A DNA stretch of 64,000 nt from Absicoccus porci (lineage in GTDB: Bacteria; Bacillota_I; Bacilli_A; Erysipelotrichales; Erysipelotrichaceae): the NCBI RefSeq assembly GCF_003725415.1, contig NZ_RJQC01000001.1, positions 60,812-124,811 of the forward strand, in the 5' to 3' direction. Made by a program: the position numbers and the translations under genes. The notes beneath the pieces were generated by a model that searched no databases, was not told where the DNA came from, and saw nothing but the letters and a program-made list of their open reading frames with translations. Each line of letters opens with the position of its first letter. Position 1 is the stretch's first letter. Shown piece by piece: positions 1 through 9,390 of the stretch.

Positions 1-2
1 CC

Positions 3-581
3 AAGGATTCAACGTTGACATCCAATATCCAATCTGGTGCCATGTTTTATGTGACCAATACGAAAGCTAATATTTATTTAAATAACACCAAATTGGACTT
101 TGATACATCCAAAGCCAATCTATTGACCGTTGCTGGCAATGATTCGAACAATTGGGGTCAATCCGGATCCAATGGCGGTACCGTTACCTTCACAGCGAAG
201 AAACAAACGCTCAAAGGCAATATCTCGGTCGATGATATGAGTAGCTTAGATTTGTATTTATTAAAGAATACCAGCTATACCGGTTCCATCTCTGGTAGTG
301 CCGATGTATCCGTGGATAAAACATCCAAATGGGTCGTAACGGATGATACCACTGTCAACAATTTAGCGGTTGCCAAAGGGACAAAGATCATCGATAGTAA
401 GGGGAAAACAGTATCGATCGTTGCCAATAGTAAAACCGTTGTTAAAGGGGATAGTTCATTGACACTGACTGTGACAGGCAATTATTCTACAACCGTTACG
501 ACAACATCAATCAACAATGCGATCACCAGTACCATCGATACAACCAGCTTTGAAGCCTATTATAAAAATCATAAATCATGA
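3..581 (+). CDS. C-terminal part of a secreted carbohydrate-binding-like beta-helix protein (partial)
   Basis: The reading frame is open from the left edge of the window and ends at a TAA-free stop at 579-581, so only about 190 C-terminal residues are seen. They are rich in Ser, Thr, Asn, Gly and Val, contain no membrane segment, and show short beta-strand-like repeats (for example AMFYVTNTKANIYLNNT near the left end and LTVAGNDSNNWGQSGSNGG around residues 37-55). This looks like the parallel beta-helix proteins of the Cthe_2159 type, which are extracellular polysaccharide-binding proteins in Firmicutes; that assignment is from memory of the family style, not from alignment. The N-terminus, signal peptide and possible cell-wall anchor lie outside the window. 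There is no LPxTG motif at this end. A palindrome just after the stop (about 577-596) may be a weak terminator. Confidence 0.55.
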   Translation, partial: KDSTLTSNIQSGAMFYVTNTKANIYLNNTKLDFDTSKANLLTVAGNDSNNWGQSGSNGGTVTFTAKKQTLKGNISVDDMSSLDLYLLKNTSYTGSISGSADVSVDKTSKWVVTDDTTVNNLAVAKGTKIIDSKGKTVSIVANSKTVVKGDSSLTLTVTGNYSTTVTTTSINNAITSTIDTTSFEAYYKNHKS

Positions 582-618
582 AAATTTTTCATGAATGAAA
601 AAATAATTGAAAAAAATA

Positions 619-647
619 TTGACAAGAATGAAAATTAGGATTATTTT
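619..647 (+). promoter_or_regulatory. Predicted promoter of the arginine operon
   Basis: A perfect -35 box TTGACA (619-624) is followed after 17 bases by TATTTT (642-647). It lies directly upstream of the T-box leader, so transcripts would start near 654. Confidence 0.55.
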
Positions 648-659
648 ATGACCATAAAA

Positions 660-890
660 ACAAATCGCTGACTAGGAGAGTAAGCTTGACAGTAATTTCT
701 AGCGAGATGGCACAGAGTGGAAGGCCATTAAATGAAGGCAAGCCCAAACGCACCTATGAGAGTCCAAGTGAATGGAGTAGCTTGGAACGTTTCACCCACG
801 TTACGGAGAAGAGGCCTTGTTTGAGGCAACTAAAGTGGTACCGCGTTGATAGCGTCTTTGGATCTTTGGATTCGAAGGCGCTTTTTTTCT
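660..890 (+). ncRNA. T-box leader, predicted to sense tRNA-Arg (specifier CGC)
   Basis: The highly conserved T-box core is present as AAAGTGGTACCGCG at 832-845, followed by an intrinsic terminator. Upstream is a Stem I-like region with the AGCGAG segment (700-705) and a distal GTGGAAGGCC stretch. On the 3' side of Stem I the sequence AAACGCACC places CGC (749-751) followed by a purine, the usual form of a specifier loop; CGC is an arginine codon. Uncharged tRNA-Arg would then stabilise the antiterminator and turn on argG and the genes behind it. CAC (His) in the neighbouring frame is the alternative, but the gene content argues for Arg. Confidence 0.88.
851..889 (+). terminator. Intrinsic terminator of the T-box leader
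   Basis: The arms AGCGTCTT (851-858) and AAGGCGCT (875-882) form a stem with one G-U pair, followed by a run of seven T. It sits between the T-box core and the argG start and is the regulated terminator of the leader. Confidence 0.85.
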
Positions 891-923
891 TAGCGTAAGC
901 GTAGAAAGAAAGAGGACAAAAAC

Positions 924-2141
924 ATGAAAAAATTTAACAAGATCGTATTAGCGTATTCTGGAGGATTGGATACATCCATCATGATCCAATGGTTGAAAGA
1001 GAATTATGATGATCCCGAAATAATCGCGGTATCTGGTGATGTTGGACAAAAAGATGAATTGGAAGGCTTGGAAGAAAAAGCCCTCGCAACTGGCGCATCG
1101 AAATTCTATGCCCTAGATTTAAAAGATGCCTTTGTGGAAGATTATATCTATCCTTGCTTAAAAGCCGATGCTGTTTATGAAGGTGTGTATTTATTAGGAA
1201 CCTCTATGGCTAGACCTTTAATTGCGAAAGGTTTGGTCGATATTGCGCATAAAGAAGGTGCCGATGCTATCTGTCATGGTTGTACCGGAAAAGGAAATGA
1301 CCAAGTTCGTTTTGAATTAAGCATCAAAGCCTTTGCACCCGATATGCCAATCATTGCCCCTTGGCGGGAATGGGAATTGAAATCCAGAGATGAAGAAATC
1401 GACTATGCCGAAAGTCATCACATCCCTCTAAAGATCAACAGAGAAACCAACTACTCCAAAGATAAAAACATCTGGCACTTAAGCCATGAAGGTTTAGACC
1501 TGGAAGATCCAGCCAATGAGCCCCAATACGATAAGATCCTAGAATTAGGTGTTACCCCCGAAAAAGCACCTGACGAACCTACCTATATTACCTTACATTT
1601 TGAAAAAGGTATCCCAACCCAATTAAATGGTGAATCCATGAGTGCCCAACAATTATTATTGAAATTGAATCAATTGGGTGGAGCCAACGGTATTGGCATC
1701 ATCGACATGGTTGAAAACCGGTTAGTCGGTATGAAGAGTCGTGGCGTTTATGAAACACCAGGTGGAACCATTATGTATAAAGCCCATGCTTTATTGGAAA
1801 CCATCACAATGGATAAAGAAACGCAACACTTCATGCAACATGTATCCGTTAAATATGGTGAATTGGTTTACAACGGACAATGGTTTACTCCATTAAGAGA
1901 AGCTTTGGATGCCTTTGTCGATAAAGCCAATGAATATGTCAATGGCGATGTCAAATTAAAATTGTATAAAGGCAACATCATTCCAGCTGGTATGACTTCA
2001 CCAACCAGTCTGTATTCGGAACAAATCGCAAGTTTCGGTGAAGATGACAGCTACGATCAATCCGATTCCAAAGGATTCATCAATTTGTTTGGTTTACCAA
2101 TCAAAGTAAGAGCTCAACAAGAAAAGAAATGGAATAAGTAA
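924..2141 (+). CDS. argG: Argininosuccinate synthase
   Basis: ATP-dependent condensation of citrulline and aspartate to argininosuccinate, the penultimate step of arginine synthesis, in the cytosol. The N-terminus carries the ATP pyrophosphatase P-loop [10 protein letters not shown] (residues 9-18), and the central part has the family motifs [14 protein letters not shown] (about residues 120-133) and GVYETPGG. At 405 residues it has normal length. The start is supported by AGAGGACAAAA just upstream. It is the first gene behind the Arg T-box leader and is followed by argH after 19 bases, so it is the leading cistron of a seven-gene arginine operon. Confidence 0.97.
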   Translation: MKKFNKIVLAYSGGLDTSIMIQWLKENYDDPEIIAVSGDVGQKDELEGLEEKALATGASKFYALDLKDAFVEDYIYPCLKADAVYEGVYLLGTSMARPLIAKGLVDIAHKEGADAICHGCTGKGNDQVRFELSIKAFAPDMPIIAPWREWELKSRDEEIDYAESHHIPLKINRETNYSKDKNIWHLSHEGLDLEDPANEPQYDKILELGVTPEKAPDEPTYITLHFEKGIPTQLNGESMSAQQLLLKLNQLGGANGIGIIDMVENRLVGMKSRGVYETPGGTIMYKAHALLETITMDKETQHFMQHVSVKYGELVYNGQWFTPLREALDAFVDKANEYVNGDVKLKLYKGNIIPAGMTSPTSLYSEQIASFGEDDSYDQSDSKGFINLFGLPIKVRAQQEKKWNK

Positions 2142-2160
2142 TTTATAGGAGGGATTCATT

Positions 2161-3537
2161 ATGGCACTATGGGGCGCACGTTTTTCTGAACAAGCCGACA
2201 AGCGGCTACAAGCATTTAATGCATCGATTTCGATCGATCAAAAAATGGTCAATCAAGACATCAAAGGATCCATTGCTCATGTCACGATGTTAGCCGATCA
2301 AGGCATCATCGAAACGAGTGATAAAGAAGCCATCATTTCCAATTTAAAAGACATTCAAAAGGAAATTGCCGATGGTTCCTTACCCATCGATCCTGATGCG
2401 GAAGATATTCATATGTTTATCGAAGCAGAATTGACCAAACGAACACCGTCCGGAAAAAAAGTGCACACTGCCCGTAGTCGAAACGATCAAGTCGCCACGG
2501 ATTTCAAACTCTACAGTTTGGATACTTGTGCCGAAATCAAAAAATATATCGTTGCCATGATCCAGACCCTTTTGCATCAAGCCAAAGCCAATACCCATAC
2601 GATCATGCCAGGCTATACGCACCTGCAAAGAGCCCAACCCATTACCTTTGCCCATCATTTGATGGCCTATGTGGAAATGTTAAAACGCGATCTTTCCCGG
2701 TTGGATGATGCGATGCAACGAGCCAACACCTGTCCATTAGGCGCTGGGGCTTTGGCTACCACGACCTATCCCATCGATCGGTATGAAACCGCTGAACTAT
2801 TAGGCTTTAGTGGCCCCACCTTAAATAGTATCGATAGTGTGAGTGATCGTGACTTTGCGATTGAAATGACCAATACCTTTGCGATGATCATGATGCATCT
2901 TTCTCGATTCTGTGAAGAAATCATTCTGTGGTGCAGCTGGGAATTCCAGTTTATCGAATTATCCGATGCCTTTGCGACAGGATCTTCCATCATGCCACAA
3001 AAGAAAAATCCCGATGTGGCTGAATTGGTACGTGGCAAGACCGGTCGGGTCTATGGTGATTTGAATACCTTATTGGCCATGATGAAAAACTTACCATTGG
3101 CGTATAATAAAGATCTGCAAGAAGATAAGGAAGCGTTCATGGATGCAGCCCAAACCGTAGAAGACTGTCTGGTAACGATGATCCCGATGGTCGATACATG
3201 GACGGTTCATCCACAGAAGATGAAAGAAGCTGCCCAAAAAGGCTTTATCAATGCGACCGATTGTGCTGACTACCTGACAAAGAAAGGCATGGCTTTCCGA
3301 GATGCTTATGGATGCATTGGCCAACTTGTTAAGTATTGTATTTCCACTCATCAAGACTTAGAATCATTATCAATGGATGAATACCATAAGATTTCACCAT
3401 TGTTTGATGACGATGTCTATGAAGCGGTAGCCTTAAAGACTTGCGTAAAAAATCGAAACGTGGTTGGCGGCCCAAGCCCAGAAATGGTTGAGAAACATAT
3501 TTCTTTGGTAGAAAAGGAGTTGGAAGCATATGAGTAA
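2161..3537 (+). CDS. argH: Argininosuccinate lyase
   Basis: Cleaves argininosuccinate to arginine and fumarate. Member of the fumarase/aspartase superfamily: the signature loop GSSIMPQKKNPD (around residues 276-287) holds the catalytic serine, and HTARSRNDQVATD near residue 101 and TPGYTHLQ-like sequence MPGYTHLQRAQP are typical ArgH segments. Length 458 residues is normal. A TAGGAGGG Shine-Dalgarno site precedes the ATG. It overlaps argC by eight bases, which suggests translational coupling within the operon. Confidence 0.97.
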   Translation: MALWGARFSEQADKRLQAFNASISIDQKMVNQDIKGSIAHVTMLADQGIIETSDKEAIISNLKDIQKEIADGSLPIDPDAEDIHMFIEAELTKRTPSGKKVHTARSRNDQVATDFKLYSLDTCAEIKKYIVAMIQTLLHQAKANTHTIMPGYTHLQRAQPITFAHHLMAYVEMLKRDLSRLDDAMQRANTCPLGAGALATTTYPIDRYETAELLGFSGPTLNSIDSVSDRDFAIEMTNTFAMIMMHLSRFCEEIILWCSWEFQFIELSDAFATGSSIMPQKKNPDVAELVRGKTGRVYGDLNTLLAMMKNLPLAYNKDLQEDKEAFMDAAQTVEDCLVTMIPMVDTWTVHPQKMKEAAQKGFINATDCADYLTKKGMAFRDAYGCIGQLVKYCISTHQDLESLSMDEYHKISPLFDDDVYEAVALKTCVKNRNVVGGPSPEMVEKHISLVEKELEAYE

Positions 3538-4570
3538 GTTACAAGTAGGTGTCATTGGTGCTAGTGGATATGGGGGAGCTGAACTGGTTCGATTATTATT
3601 GAACCATCCCGATGTCGAAGTTTGTGCCATTAGTTCCCATCAATATACGGGACAGCCTATCAGTGATCTCTATCCCGGATTTCAAAATTGTACGGATTTA
3701 GTTTTTATCGAACAAGATCAAGTGATTGAAAAAAGTGATTTGATCTTTGTGGCCTTACCATCCGGATTGAGCGAACCCATCGCGAAAGCTTGTATTGAAC
3801 AAGGCAAAAAGATCATTGATCTCGGTGCCGATTTCCGATTGGATTCCAGTGAAGAATATGAAAAATGGTACGGTAAACCATTTGGCGATATAGAACTTCA
3901 TAAAATGAGTGTCTATGGCCAATGTGAATTACATCATGACCAAATCAAAGATGCCCAGATCATTGGCAATCCAGGTTGTTATCCAACTTCGATCGAATTG
4001 GGTTGTTATCCAGCCATTCATTCTGGTTGGGTCGATACCGATCATATTATCTTAGATTCCAAATCGGGTACGACAGGTTCGGGTAAGAAATTAACGGAAA
4101 ATACCCATTTTCCACGAACCAATGAAGCTTTTGCTCCATATAAAGTCGGTTGTCATCGCCATACCCCTGAAATTGAAATGATGCTTTCGGAAATGGCAGG
4201 ACAACCGGTCAAAGTGACATTTGTACCACATTTGTTGCCAATCAATCGAGGAATTGTTTCTACGATTTATTTGCCATTGAAAGCCGATGTAGATCTGGAA
4301 ACGATCCATCAAACATACAAAAAAACCTATCAGAACGATCCCTTTGTTCGTGTTTTGGACCTAGGGAAGGTTGCCGATTTGAAATTTGTGACGTATTCTA
4401 ATTATTGTGATATTTCCTTGCATATGGATACGCATACCCATACGTTGATCGTGGTCTCTTGCATTGACAACATGATCAAAGGAGCCGCGGGCCAAGCGAT
4501 CCAAAACATGAATATCATGTATGATTTTGAGCTAATGAGCGGTTTAAAAACTGTAGCTCCTTCATTTTAG
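3530..4570 (+). CDS. argC: N-acetyl-gamma-glutamyl-phosphate reductase
   Basis: NADPH-dependent reduction of N-acetylglutamyl 5-phosphate to the semialdehyde, third step of the acetylated ornithine branch. The N-terminal Rossmann motif GVIGASGYGGAELVRLL is visible at residues 7-23 and the catalytic cysteine lies in GNPGCYPTSI (about residue 149). Length 346 residues matches the family. The ATG lies inside the end of argH (ATGAGTAAG), with the upstream AAGGAG as ribosome site. The next gene, argJ, follows after 12 bases. Confidence 0.96.
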   Translation: MSKLQVGVIGASGYGGAELVRLLLNHPDVEVCAISSHQYTGQPISDLYPGFQNCTDLVFIEQDQVIEKSDLIFVALPSGLSEPIAKACIEQGKKIIDLGADFRLDSSEEYEKWYGKPFGDIELHKMSVYGQCELHHDQIKDAQIIGNPGCYPTSIELGCYPAIHSGWVDTDHIILDSKSGTTGSGKKLTENTHFPRTNEAFAPYKVGCHRHTPEIEMMLSEMAGQPVKVTFVPHLLPINRGIVSTIYLPLKADVDLETIHQTYKKTYQNDPFVRVLDLGKVADLKFVTYSNYCDISLHMDTHTHTLIVVSCIDNMIKGAAGQAIQNMNIMYDFELMSGLKTVAPSF

Positions 4571-4582
4571 GGAGGGATGGAA

Positions 4583-5791
4583 ATGAAGAAACAAGGCGTA
4601 TGTGCAGCCCAAGGATTTGTAGCCAACGGTTTACATTGTGGGATTCGTCCCAATCAAACGAAAAACGATCTAGCCATCGTCTACTCGAAAGTACCAGCCA
4701 GTGCTGCTGCCATCTATACGACCAATGCCGTAAAGGGTGCACCTATTTATGTAACCAAAGAACATATTGCCGATGGCAAAGCGCAAGCTATCTTAGTCAA
4801 TAGTGGCAATGCCAATACGTGCAATGCCGATGGCATCGAAGTAGCGGAAAAAATGTCAGCGGCAGTAGCCAAAGAATTGGGTCTACAACCTGCGGATATC
4901 ATGATCGCATCAACCGGTGTGATTGGTCAGCCCATGCCATTGGATAATATCTTAGAAGCCATGCCGGCTTTATGTTCCGATTTGAGTGATGAAAAAGAGA
5001 ATGAAGCGGCCAAAGCCATTCTAACGACCGATACCATCACCAAAGAATATGCCACAACGTTTGAAATCGATGGCGTGACATGTACCTTAGGGGGTATGGC
5101 TAAAGGATCGGGTATGATTGCACCCAATATGGCCACGATGTTAAGTTTTGTGACCAGCGATGTAGCCATTTCTTCGGAATGTCTACAAAGTGCCTTAAAA
5201 GAAGTGGCCGATGATACCTATAATATGATCAGTATCGATGGCGATACATCGACCAATGATACCTTCGGTATTTTATGTAATGGTTTGGCTGGTAATGTGG
5301 AAATTACCCAAAAAGATAAGAATTATGAAACATTCAAAGCCGCCTTATATACCGTATGCGAACATATTTCGAAGATGTTAGCGAAAGATGGCGAAGGCGC
5401 ATCAAAATTATTGACGGCCAAAGTCAGTCATGCCCAAACCAAAAAGGATGCCAAGATCGTCGCAAAATCCATCGTAGAATCCACCTTATTAAAATGTGCG
5501 ATGTTTGGCAACGATGCCAACTGGGGTCGTATCTTATGTGCTATTGGGTATGCCGATGCCAATTATGATATCCATAAAGTCGAAGTGGATCTTGCATCCA
5601 AGGCAGGTTCCATCAAAGTATGTGTCGATGGCCATGGCATTGCCTTTGATGAAGATAAAGCACTCCAAATCTTAAAAGAAGATGAAATTGAGATTCTTGT
5701 GAATCTACATGATGGAGATTATGAGGCAACGGCTTGGGGTTGTGATATGACCTATGAATATGTGAAGATCAATGGAGAATACCGTTCATGA
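4583..5791 (+). CDS. argJ: Bifunctional ornithine acetyltransferase / N-acetylglutamate synthase
   Basis: Transfers the acetyl group from N-acetylornithine to glutamate, recycling acetate and closing the linear path into a cycle. The self-cleavage site NMATML, where the precursor splits before Thr into alpha and beta chains, is seen at about residues 176-181, preceded by KGSGMIAP. C-terminal DANWGRILCAIGYA is also typical. I chose the second ATG (4583) because GGGAGGG abuts the first ATG at 4577 with no spacer, while it stands about seven bases from 4583. No separate argA or argE is in the cluster, consistent with an ArgJ-based cyclic pathway. Confidence 0.95.
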   Translation: MKKQGVCAAQGFVANGLHCGIRPNQTKNDLAIVYSKVPASAAAIYTTNAVKGAPIYVTKEHIADGKAQAILVNSGNANTCNADGIEVAEKMSAAVAKELGLQPADIMIASTGVIGQPMPLDNILEAMPALCSDLSDEKENEAAKAILTTDTITKEYATTFEIDGVTCTLGGMAKGSGMIAPNMATMLSFVTSDVAISSECLQSALKEVADDTYNMISIDGDTSTNDTFGILCNGLAGNVEITQKDKNYETFKAALYTVCEHISKMLAKDGEGASKLLTAKVSHAQTKKDAKIVAKSIVESTLLKCAMFGNDANWGRILCAIGYADANYDIHKVEVDLASKAGSIKVCVDGHGIAFDEDKALQILKEDEIEILVNLHDGDYEATAWGCDMTYEYVKINGEYRS

Positions 5792-6654
5792 GTAGTGCCA
5801 TTGAAAAAGCGACCATTCTATCGCAGGCCTTACCTTATATTCAAAAATACGATAATAAGATCGTTGTCATCAAATATGGTGGCAATGCGATGGAAAATGA
5901 ACAATTGAAACAAAACGTCATGCAAGATGTAGTCTTGTTGACGCAAGTGGGTGTCAAGTTGGTATTGGTTCATGGTGGTGGACCCGATATCAATGCGACC
6001 CTGAAACAAATGCATATTGAATCGCATTTTGTGAATGGTTTACGTGTGACAGATCAAGAAACGATGAATGTCGTACAAATGGTCTTAGCGGGTAAAACCA
6101 ATAAAAATTTAGTGAATATGATTTCCATGTTGCATGCCAAAGCCGTGGGCATCACCGGTATGGATGGTCATATCATCCAAGCCAGTCAAAAAGATCCGGA
6201 ACTCGGATGTGTAGGTCAAATTGATGAAATTGATCCGGAATTGATCTTTAAATTGATTGATGATGGCTATATCCCTGTGATTGCTTCGGTGGGCTGTGAT
6301 GCACATGGCAATGTTTATAATGTGAATGCGGACATGGCGGCCAGTGCCATTGCCGGTGCCTTGGGAGCTGAAAATATGATCTTTGTTTCCAATGTACCCG
6401 GCGTGTTAAAAGATCAAAACGATCCGCATTCTCTGATTCGTAAAATCCCTGTGAGTGAAATTAGTGAATTGGAAAAAGCAGGAATTATTTCTGGAGGTAT
6501 GATTCCGAAAGTAAATTGTTGTGCAGACTGTGTTCGACAAGGTGTGAATAAGACCGTGATCATTGATGGTCGTGTACCGCATGCTTGTTTGATTGAAATG
6601 CTGAGTGACGAAGGAATTGGTACCATGATAGTAGGTGAAGGTTATGAATTTTAA
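5788..6654 (+). CDS. argB: Acetylglutamate kinase
   Basis: Phosphorylates N-acetylglutamate, usually the committed and feedback-controlled step. Amino acid kinase fold: VIKYGGNAM (around residues 27-35), VHGGGPDIN, and the C-terminal GGMIPKVNCC segment are clear. Length 288 residues is that of the hexameric, often arginine-sensitive form as well as of insensitive ones, so feedback behaviour cannot be told. The start ATG overlaps the argJ stop as ATGA. Confidence 0.96.
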   Translation: MSSAIEKATILSQALPYIQKYDNKIVVIKYGGNAMENEQLKQNVMQDVVLLTQVGVKLVLVHGGGPDINATLKQMHIESHFVNGLRVTDQETMNVVQMVLAGKTNKNLVNMISMLHAKAVGITGMDGHIIQASQKDPELGCVGQIDEIDPELIFKLIDDGYIPVIASVGCDAHGNVYNVNADMAASAIAGALGAENMIFVSNVPGVLKDQNDPHSLIRKIPVSEISELEKAGIISGGMIPKVNCCADCVRQGVNKTVIIDGRVPHACLIEMLSDEGIGTMIVGEGYEF

Positions 6655-7813
6655 AGAAATTGATGATACATATGTAGCACATACATACAAAAGATTCCCC
6701 TTATTAATCACATCGGGAAAAGGAAGTTATGTGTTTGATGATACGGGAAAAGCCTATTTGGATCTGACAGCCGGTATTGGTGTCAATTCATTGGGATATG
6801 GGTATGAGCCATTGATCCATGGCATTGAAAAACAAGCCGAGAAATTGATCCATATTTCTAACTTGTTCTATAATGAACCCTTATTGGAATTAGCACCAAA
6901 ATTAGTAAAACGAACTCATATGAAGAAGGTCTTCTTCCAAAACTCTGGTGCGGAAGCCAATGAAGGAGCCATTAAAGTGGCTCATAAATATGCCAATGAT
7001 CACTATCATGGCCAACGGGATACCATCTTGACATTGGTCAATTCTTTCCATGGTCGAACCATGGAAACCTTGATGGCGACTGGACAAGATGTGTTCCATC
7101 ACCATTTTGATCCATTCCCATTGGGATTTGATTATATCGTTGCCAATTCCATTGATTCCTTACATGAAAAGGTCAATGATCATACGGCAGCCATCATGAT
7201 GGAAATGATCCAAGGTGAAGGCGGTGTCAATGATTTGGATAAAGCCTTCGTAACGGAAGTACAAAAGGTTTGCGATGAAAAGGATATCTTATTGATCATC
7301 GATGAAGTCCAGACTGGTATTGGTCGTACAGGTACCTTCTTTGCCTATGAACAATTTGGTATTCATCCAGACATTGTTTCGTTTGCGAAAGGTATTGCCG
7401 GTGGTATTCCAATGGGTGGTGTCTTATTGTCTGATAAGGTTGAAAATACCTTGAATTACGGTGAACATGGATCGACTTTTGCGGGCAACCCATTAGCGTG
7501 TGCCGCTGCAAATGTCGTCTTAGATACGATCACGCCAACTTTCCTACAAAATGTCAAATGCAAGGGAAAACACTTAAAAGCACGTTTGGAAGCCATCGAT
7601 AAAGTGAAGTCGGTTACGGGTCTTGGCTTAATGGTTGGTGTAGAATTGGCCGATGGCATTCAAGTCCAAGACGTAATCAGTAAAGCTAGAGAAAATGGTG
7701 TATTGTTCTTGACGGCAAAAAATAAGATTCGTTTATTACCACCACTAACGATTTCTAGAAGTGAAATTGATATTGCGATGGATGTATTAGAGAAGATTTT
7801 GGAGGACATGTAG
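6644..7813 (+). CDS. argD: Acetylornithine aminotransferase
   Basis: PLP-dependent class III aminotransferase converting N-acetylglutamate semialdehyde to N-acetylornithine. The PLP lysine lies in VSFAKGIAGGIPMGG, the cofactor aspartate in LLIIDEVQTGIGRTG, and QNSGAEANEGAIK binds the phosphate. The ATG at 6644 follows a GTGAAGG site and lies 11 bases inside argB; a GTG three codons earlier is less well spaced. About 389 residues. Such enzymes often double as succinyldiaminopimelate aminotransferase; the window has dapA and dapB elsewhere, so a dual role is possible but unproven. Confidence 0.95.
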   Translation: MNFKEIDDTYVAHTYKRFPLLITSGKGSYVFDDTGKAYLDLTAGIGVNSLGYGYEPLIHGIEKQAEKLIHISNLFYNEPLLELAPKLVKRTHMKKVFFQNSGAEANEGAIKVAHKYANDHYHGQRDTILTLVNSFHGRTMETLMATGQDVFHHHFDPFPLGFDYIVANSIDSLHEKVNDHTAAIMMEMIQGEGGVNDLDKAFVTEVQKVCDEKDILLIIDEVQTGIGRTGTFFAYEQFGIHPDIVSFAKGIAGGIPMGGVLLSDKVENTLNYGEHGSTFAGNPLACAAANVVLDTITPTFLQNVKCKGKHLKARLEAIDKVKSVTGLGLMVGVELADGIQVQDVISKARENGVLFLTAKNKIRLLPPLTISRSEIDIAMDVLEKILEDM

Positions 7814-8725
7814 ATGAAGCATTTACTATCGTTGTTGGAAACATCGGAACAAGATATTCAAGATATCTTGAATTTGGCCGATATCGTAAAGGCCGAAGTC
7901 AAACAAGGTATTTATAAACCGTATTTAAAAAATAAAACGATTGGTTTGATTTTTGAAAAGAATTCTACGCGTACTCGTGTGTCCTTTGAAGTCGGTGCGG
8001 TCCAATTGGGCGCGTATCCGTTGTTCTTGGATGCTTCGACCATGCAGATTGGTCGTGGTGAACCCATCCAGGATACGGCTCGTGTCTTATCCCGTTATTT
8101 GGATGGCATCATGATCCGTACCTTTGAGCAAGCCGAAGTCGAAGCCTTAGCTGAATATGGTGATATTCCTATCATCAATGGATTGACGGATTTTGCCCAT
8201 CCATGCCAAGTATTGGCTGATCTGCAAACCATTCGTGAATACAAAGGTAAACTAGAAGGCTTGAAGATGACCTTTATTGGTGATGGTAACAATATGTGCA
8301 ACTCGTTGATGGTTGGTGCCTTAAAGACGGGTATGTCCTTTGCGTGTGCATGTCCAGAAGGCTATTTACCAGATCCAAAGTGTTTGGATTTTGCGAAAGC
8401 CTATGGCGACAAGTTCCAATTGACCAATGATCCAATGGAAGCAGCCAAAGATGCCGATGTCATCTTAACCGATGTTTGGGCATCGATGGGTGAAGAAGGC
8501 GAAGCGGCTCAACGAAAAGCAGTCTTTGAAGGGGTTTATCAAGTCAATGCGAAATTGATGGAACAAGCCAAGAGTGATTGCATGGTACTGCATTGTCTAC
8601 CAGCCCATCGTGGGGAAGAAATCACGGAAGATGTATTTGAAGCCCATGCCAATGAGATCTTTGATGAGGCGGAAAATCGTCTCCATGCCCAAAAAGCGGT
8701 CATGGTTTTATTGATGCAAGATTAG
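7814..8725 (+). CDS. argF: Ornithine carbamoyltransferase
   Basis: Forms citrulline from ornithine and carbamoyl phosphate. The carbamoyl phosphate motif STRTR is at about residues 56-60 (FEKNSTRTRVSFE) and the ornithine-binding HCLPAHRG near residue 262. Length 303 residues is normal for a biosynthetic enzyme. It begins immediately after the argD stop, with GGAGGACATGTAG as ribosome-binding region, and ends the operon at a strong terminator. No arcA or arcC is nearby, which favours synthesis over catabolism. Confidence 0.96.
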   Translation: MKHLLSLLETSEQDIQDILNLADIVKAEVKQGIYKPYLKNKTIGLIFEKNSTRTRVSFEVGAVQLGAYPLFLDASTMQIGRGEPIQDTARVLSRYLDGIMIRTFEQAEVEALAEYGDIPIINGLTDFAHPCQVLADLQTIREYKGKLEGLKMTFIGDGNNMCNSLMVGALKTGMSFACACPEGYLPDPKCLDFAKAYGDKFQLTNDPMEAAKDADVILTDVWASMGEEGEAAQRKAVFEGVYQVNAKLMEQAKSDCMVLHCLPAHRGEEITEDVFEAHANEIFDEAENRLHAQKAVMVLLMQD

Positions 8726-8750
8726 GAGTGTGAACCGCACTCCTTTTTTT
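8725..8750 (+). terminator. Terminator of the arginine operon
   Basis: GGAGTG (8725-8730) pairs with CACTCC (8738-8743), followed by seven T. Confidence 0.85.
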
Positions 8751-8880
8751 GTGTAAATGATCTGATTTGAAACAAATGTTTAAATACGCAAAATAATGAA
8801 AATTTATCTCGGAATTATTTACGATTTTTTATTATTATTTATTATAAAGTTATTTGATTTAATGAATAGTTAAGTTTTCT

Positions 8881-8908
8881 TTGAGTCCATAGGGAAAATT
8901 GATATAAT
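8881..8908 (+). promoter_or_regulatory. Predicted promoter of the marR-like gene
   Basis: TTGAGT (8881-8886), a 16-base spacer and a perfect TATAAT (8903-8908). The upstream 120 bases are AT-rich and hold no gene. Confidence 0.7.
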
Positions 8909-8937
8909 GTGCATATAAGTTTAAAGGGAGCATATGT

Positions 8938-9390
8938 ATGGAGGAATTTGAAACATTCGTATTCATAATTAGTAAAATTCATTTTTTGATTCAAAAAATA
9001 AAGAACGATGAAATGAAAAAATATGGTCTACACGGTTCGGATGCGGTTTTTTTATTTGCATTGTACCATCATCACCCGGATGGCTTAACATCTAAAGAAT
9101 TAACTCAAATTTGTAACGTCGATAAAGCTGCCGTATCTCGAGGATTGAAAGAATTGTCAAATAAGGGTATGATTATTCGTGAAAAGAATGATCAAAAAGT
9201 ATATCGTCTGAAATATACCTTAACGGAGGATGGTATGCAAATTGCAAAACGAGTTTATGAAAAAATTCAATCGGCAATGGATCTAGCGGGAGAAAACATG
9301 GATAATCCAGATGCATTCAATGCCTATCTTCAAATCATGTATGAGAATCTAGTCGCTTTTATCGGAGATACGAAAAATGAAATGGGCTAG
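8938..9390 (+). CDS. MarR-family transcriptional regulator
   Basis: 150 residues with a winged-helix core: DGLTSKELTQICNVDKAAVSRGLKELSNKGMI spans the helix-turn-helix (about residues 50-80) and is followed by a two-stranded wing with the YTLTEDGM pattern usual in MarR proteins. N- and C-terminal helices would form the dimer. It likely controls itself and the downstream dehydrogenase, since its last 14 bases overlap that gene. The ligand is unknown. A second in-frame-looking ATG at 8933 is in another frame; 8938 has a good AAAGGGAG site. Confidence 0.85.
   Translation: MEEFETFVFIISKIHFLIQKIKNDEMKKYGLHGSDAVFLFALYHHHPDGLTSKELTQICNVDKAAVSRGLKELSNKGMIIREKNDQKVYRLKYTLTEDGMQIAKRVYEKIQSAMDLAGENMDNPDAFNAYLQIMYENLVAFIGDTKNEMG

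Noticed and set aside
686..898. Open frame of 70 codons before argG.
   Set aside because: It coincides with the T-box leader, including its core and terminator, and shows no ribosome site.
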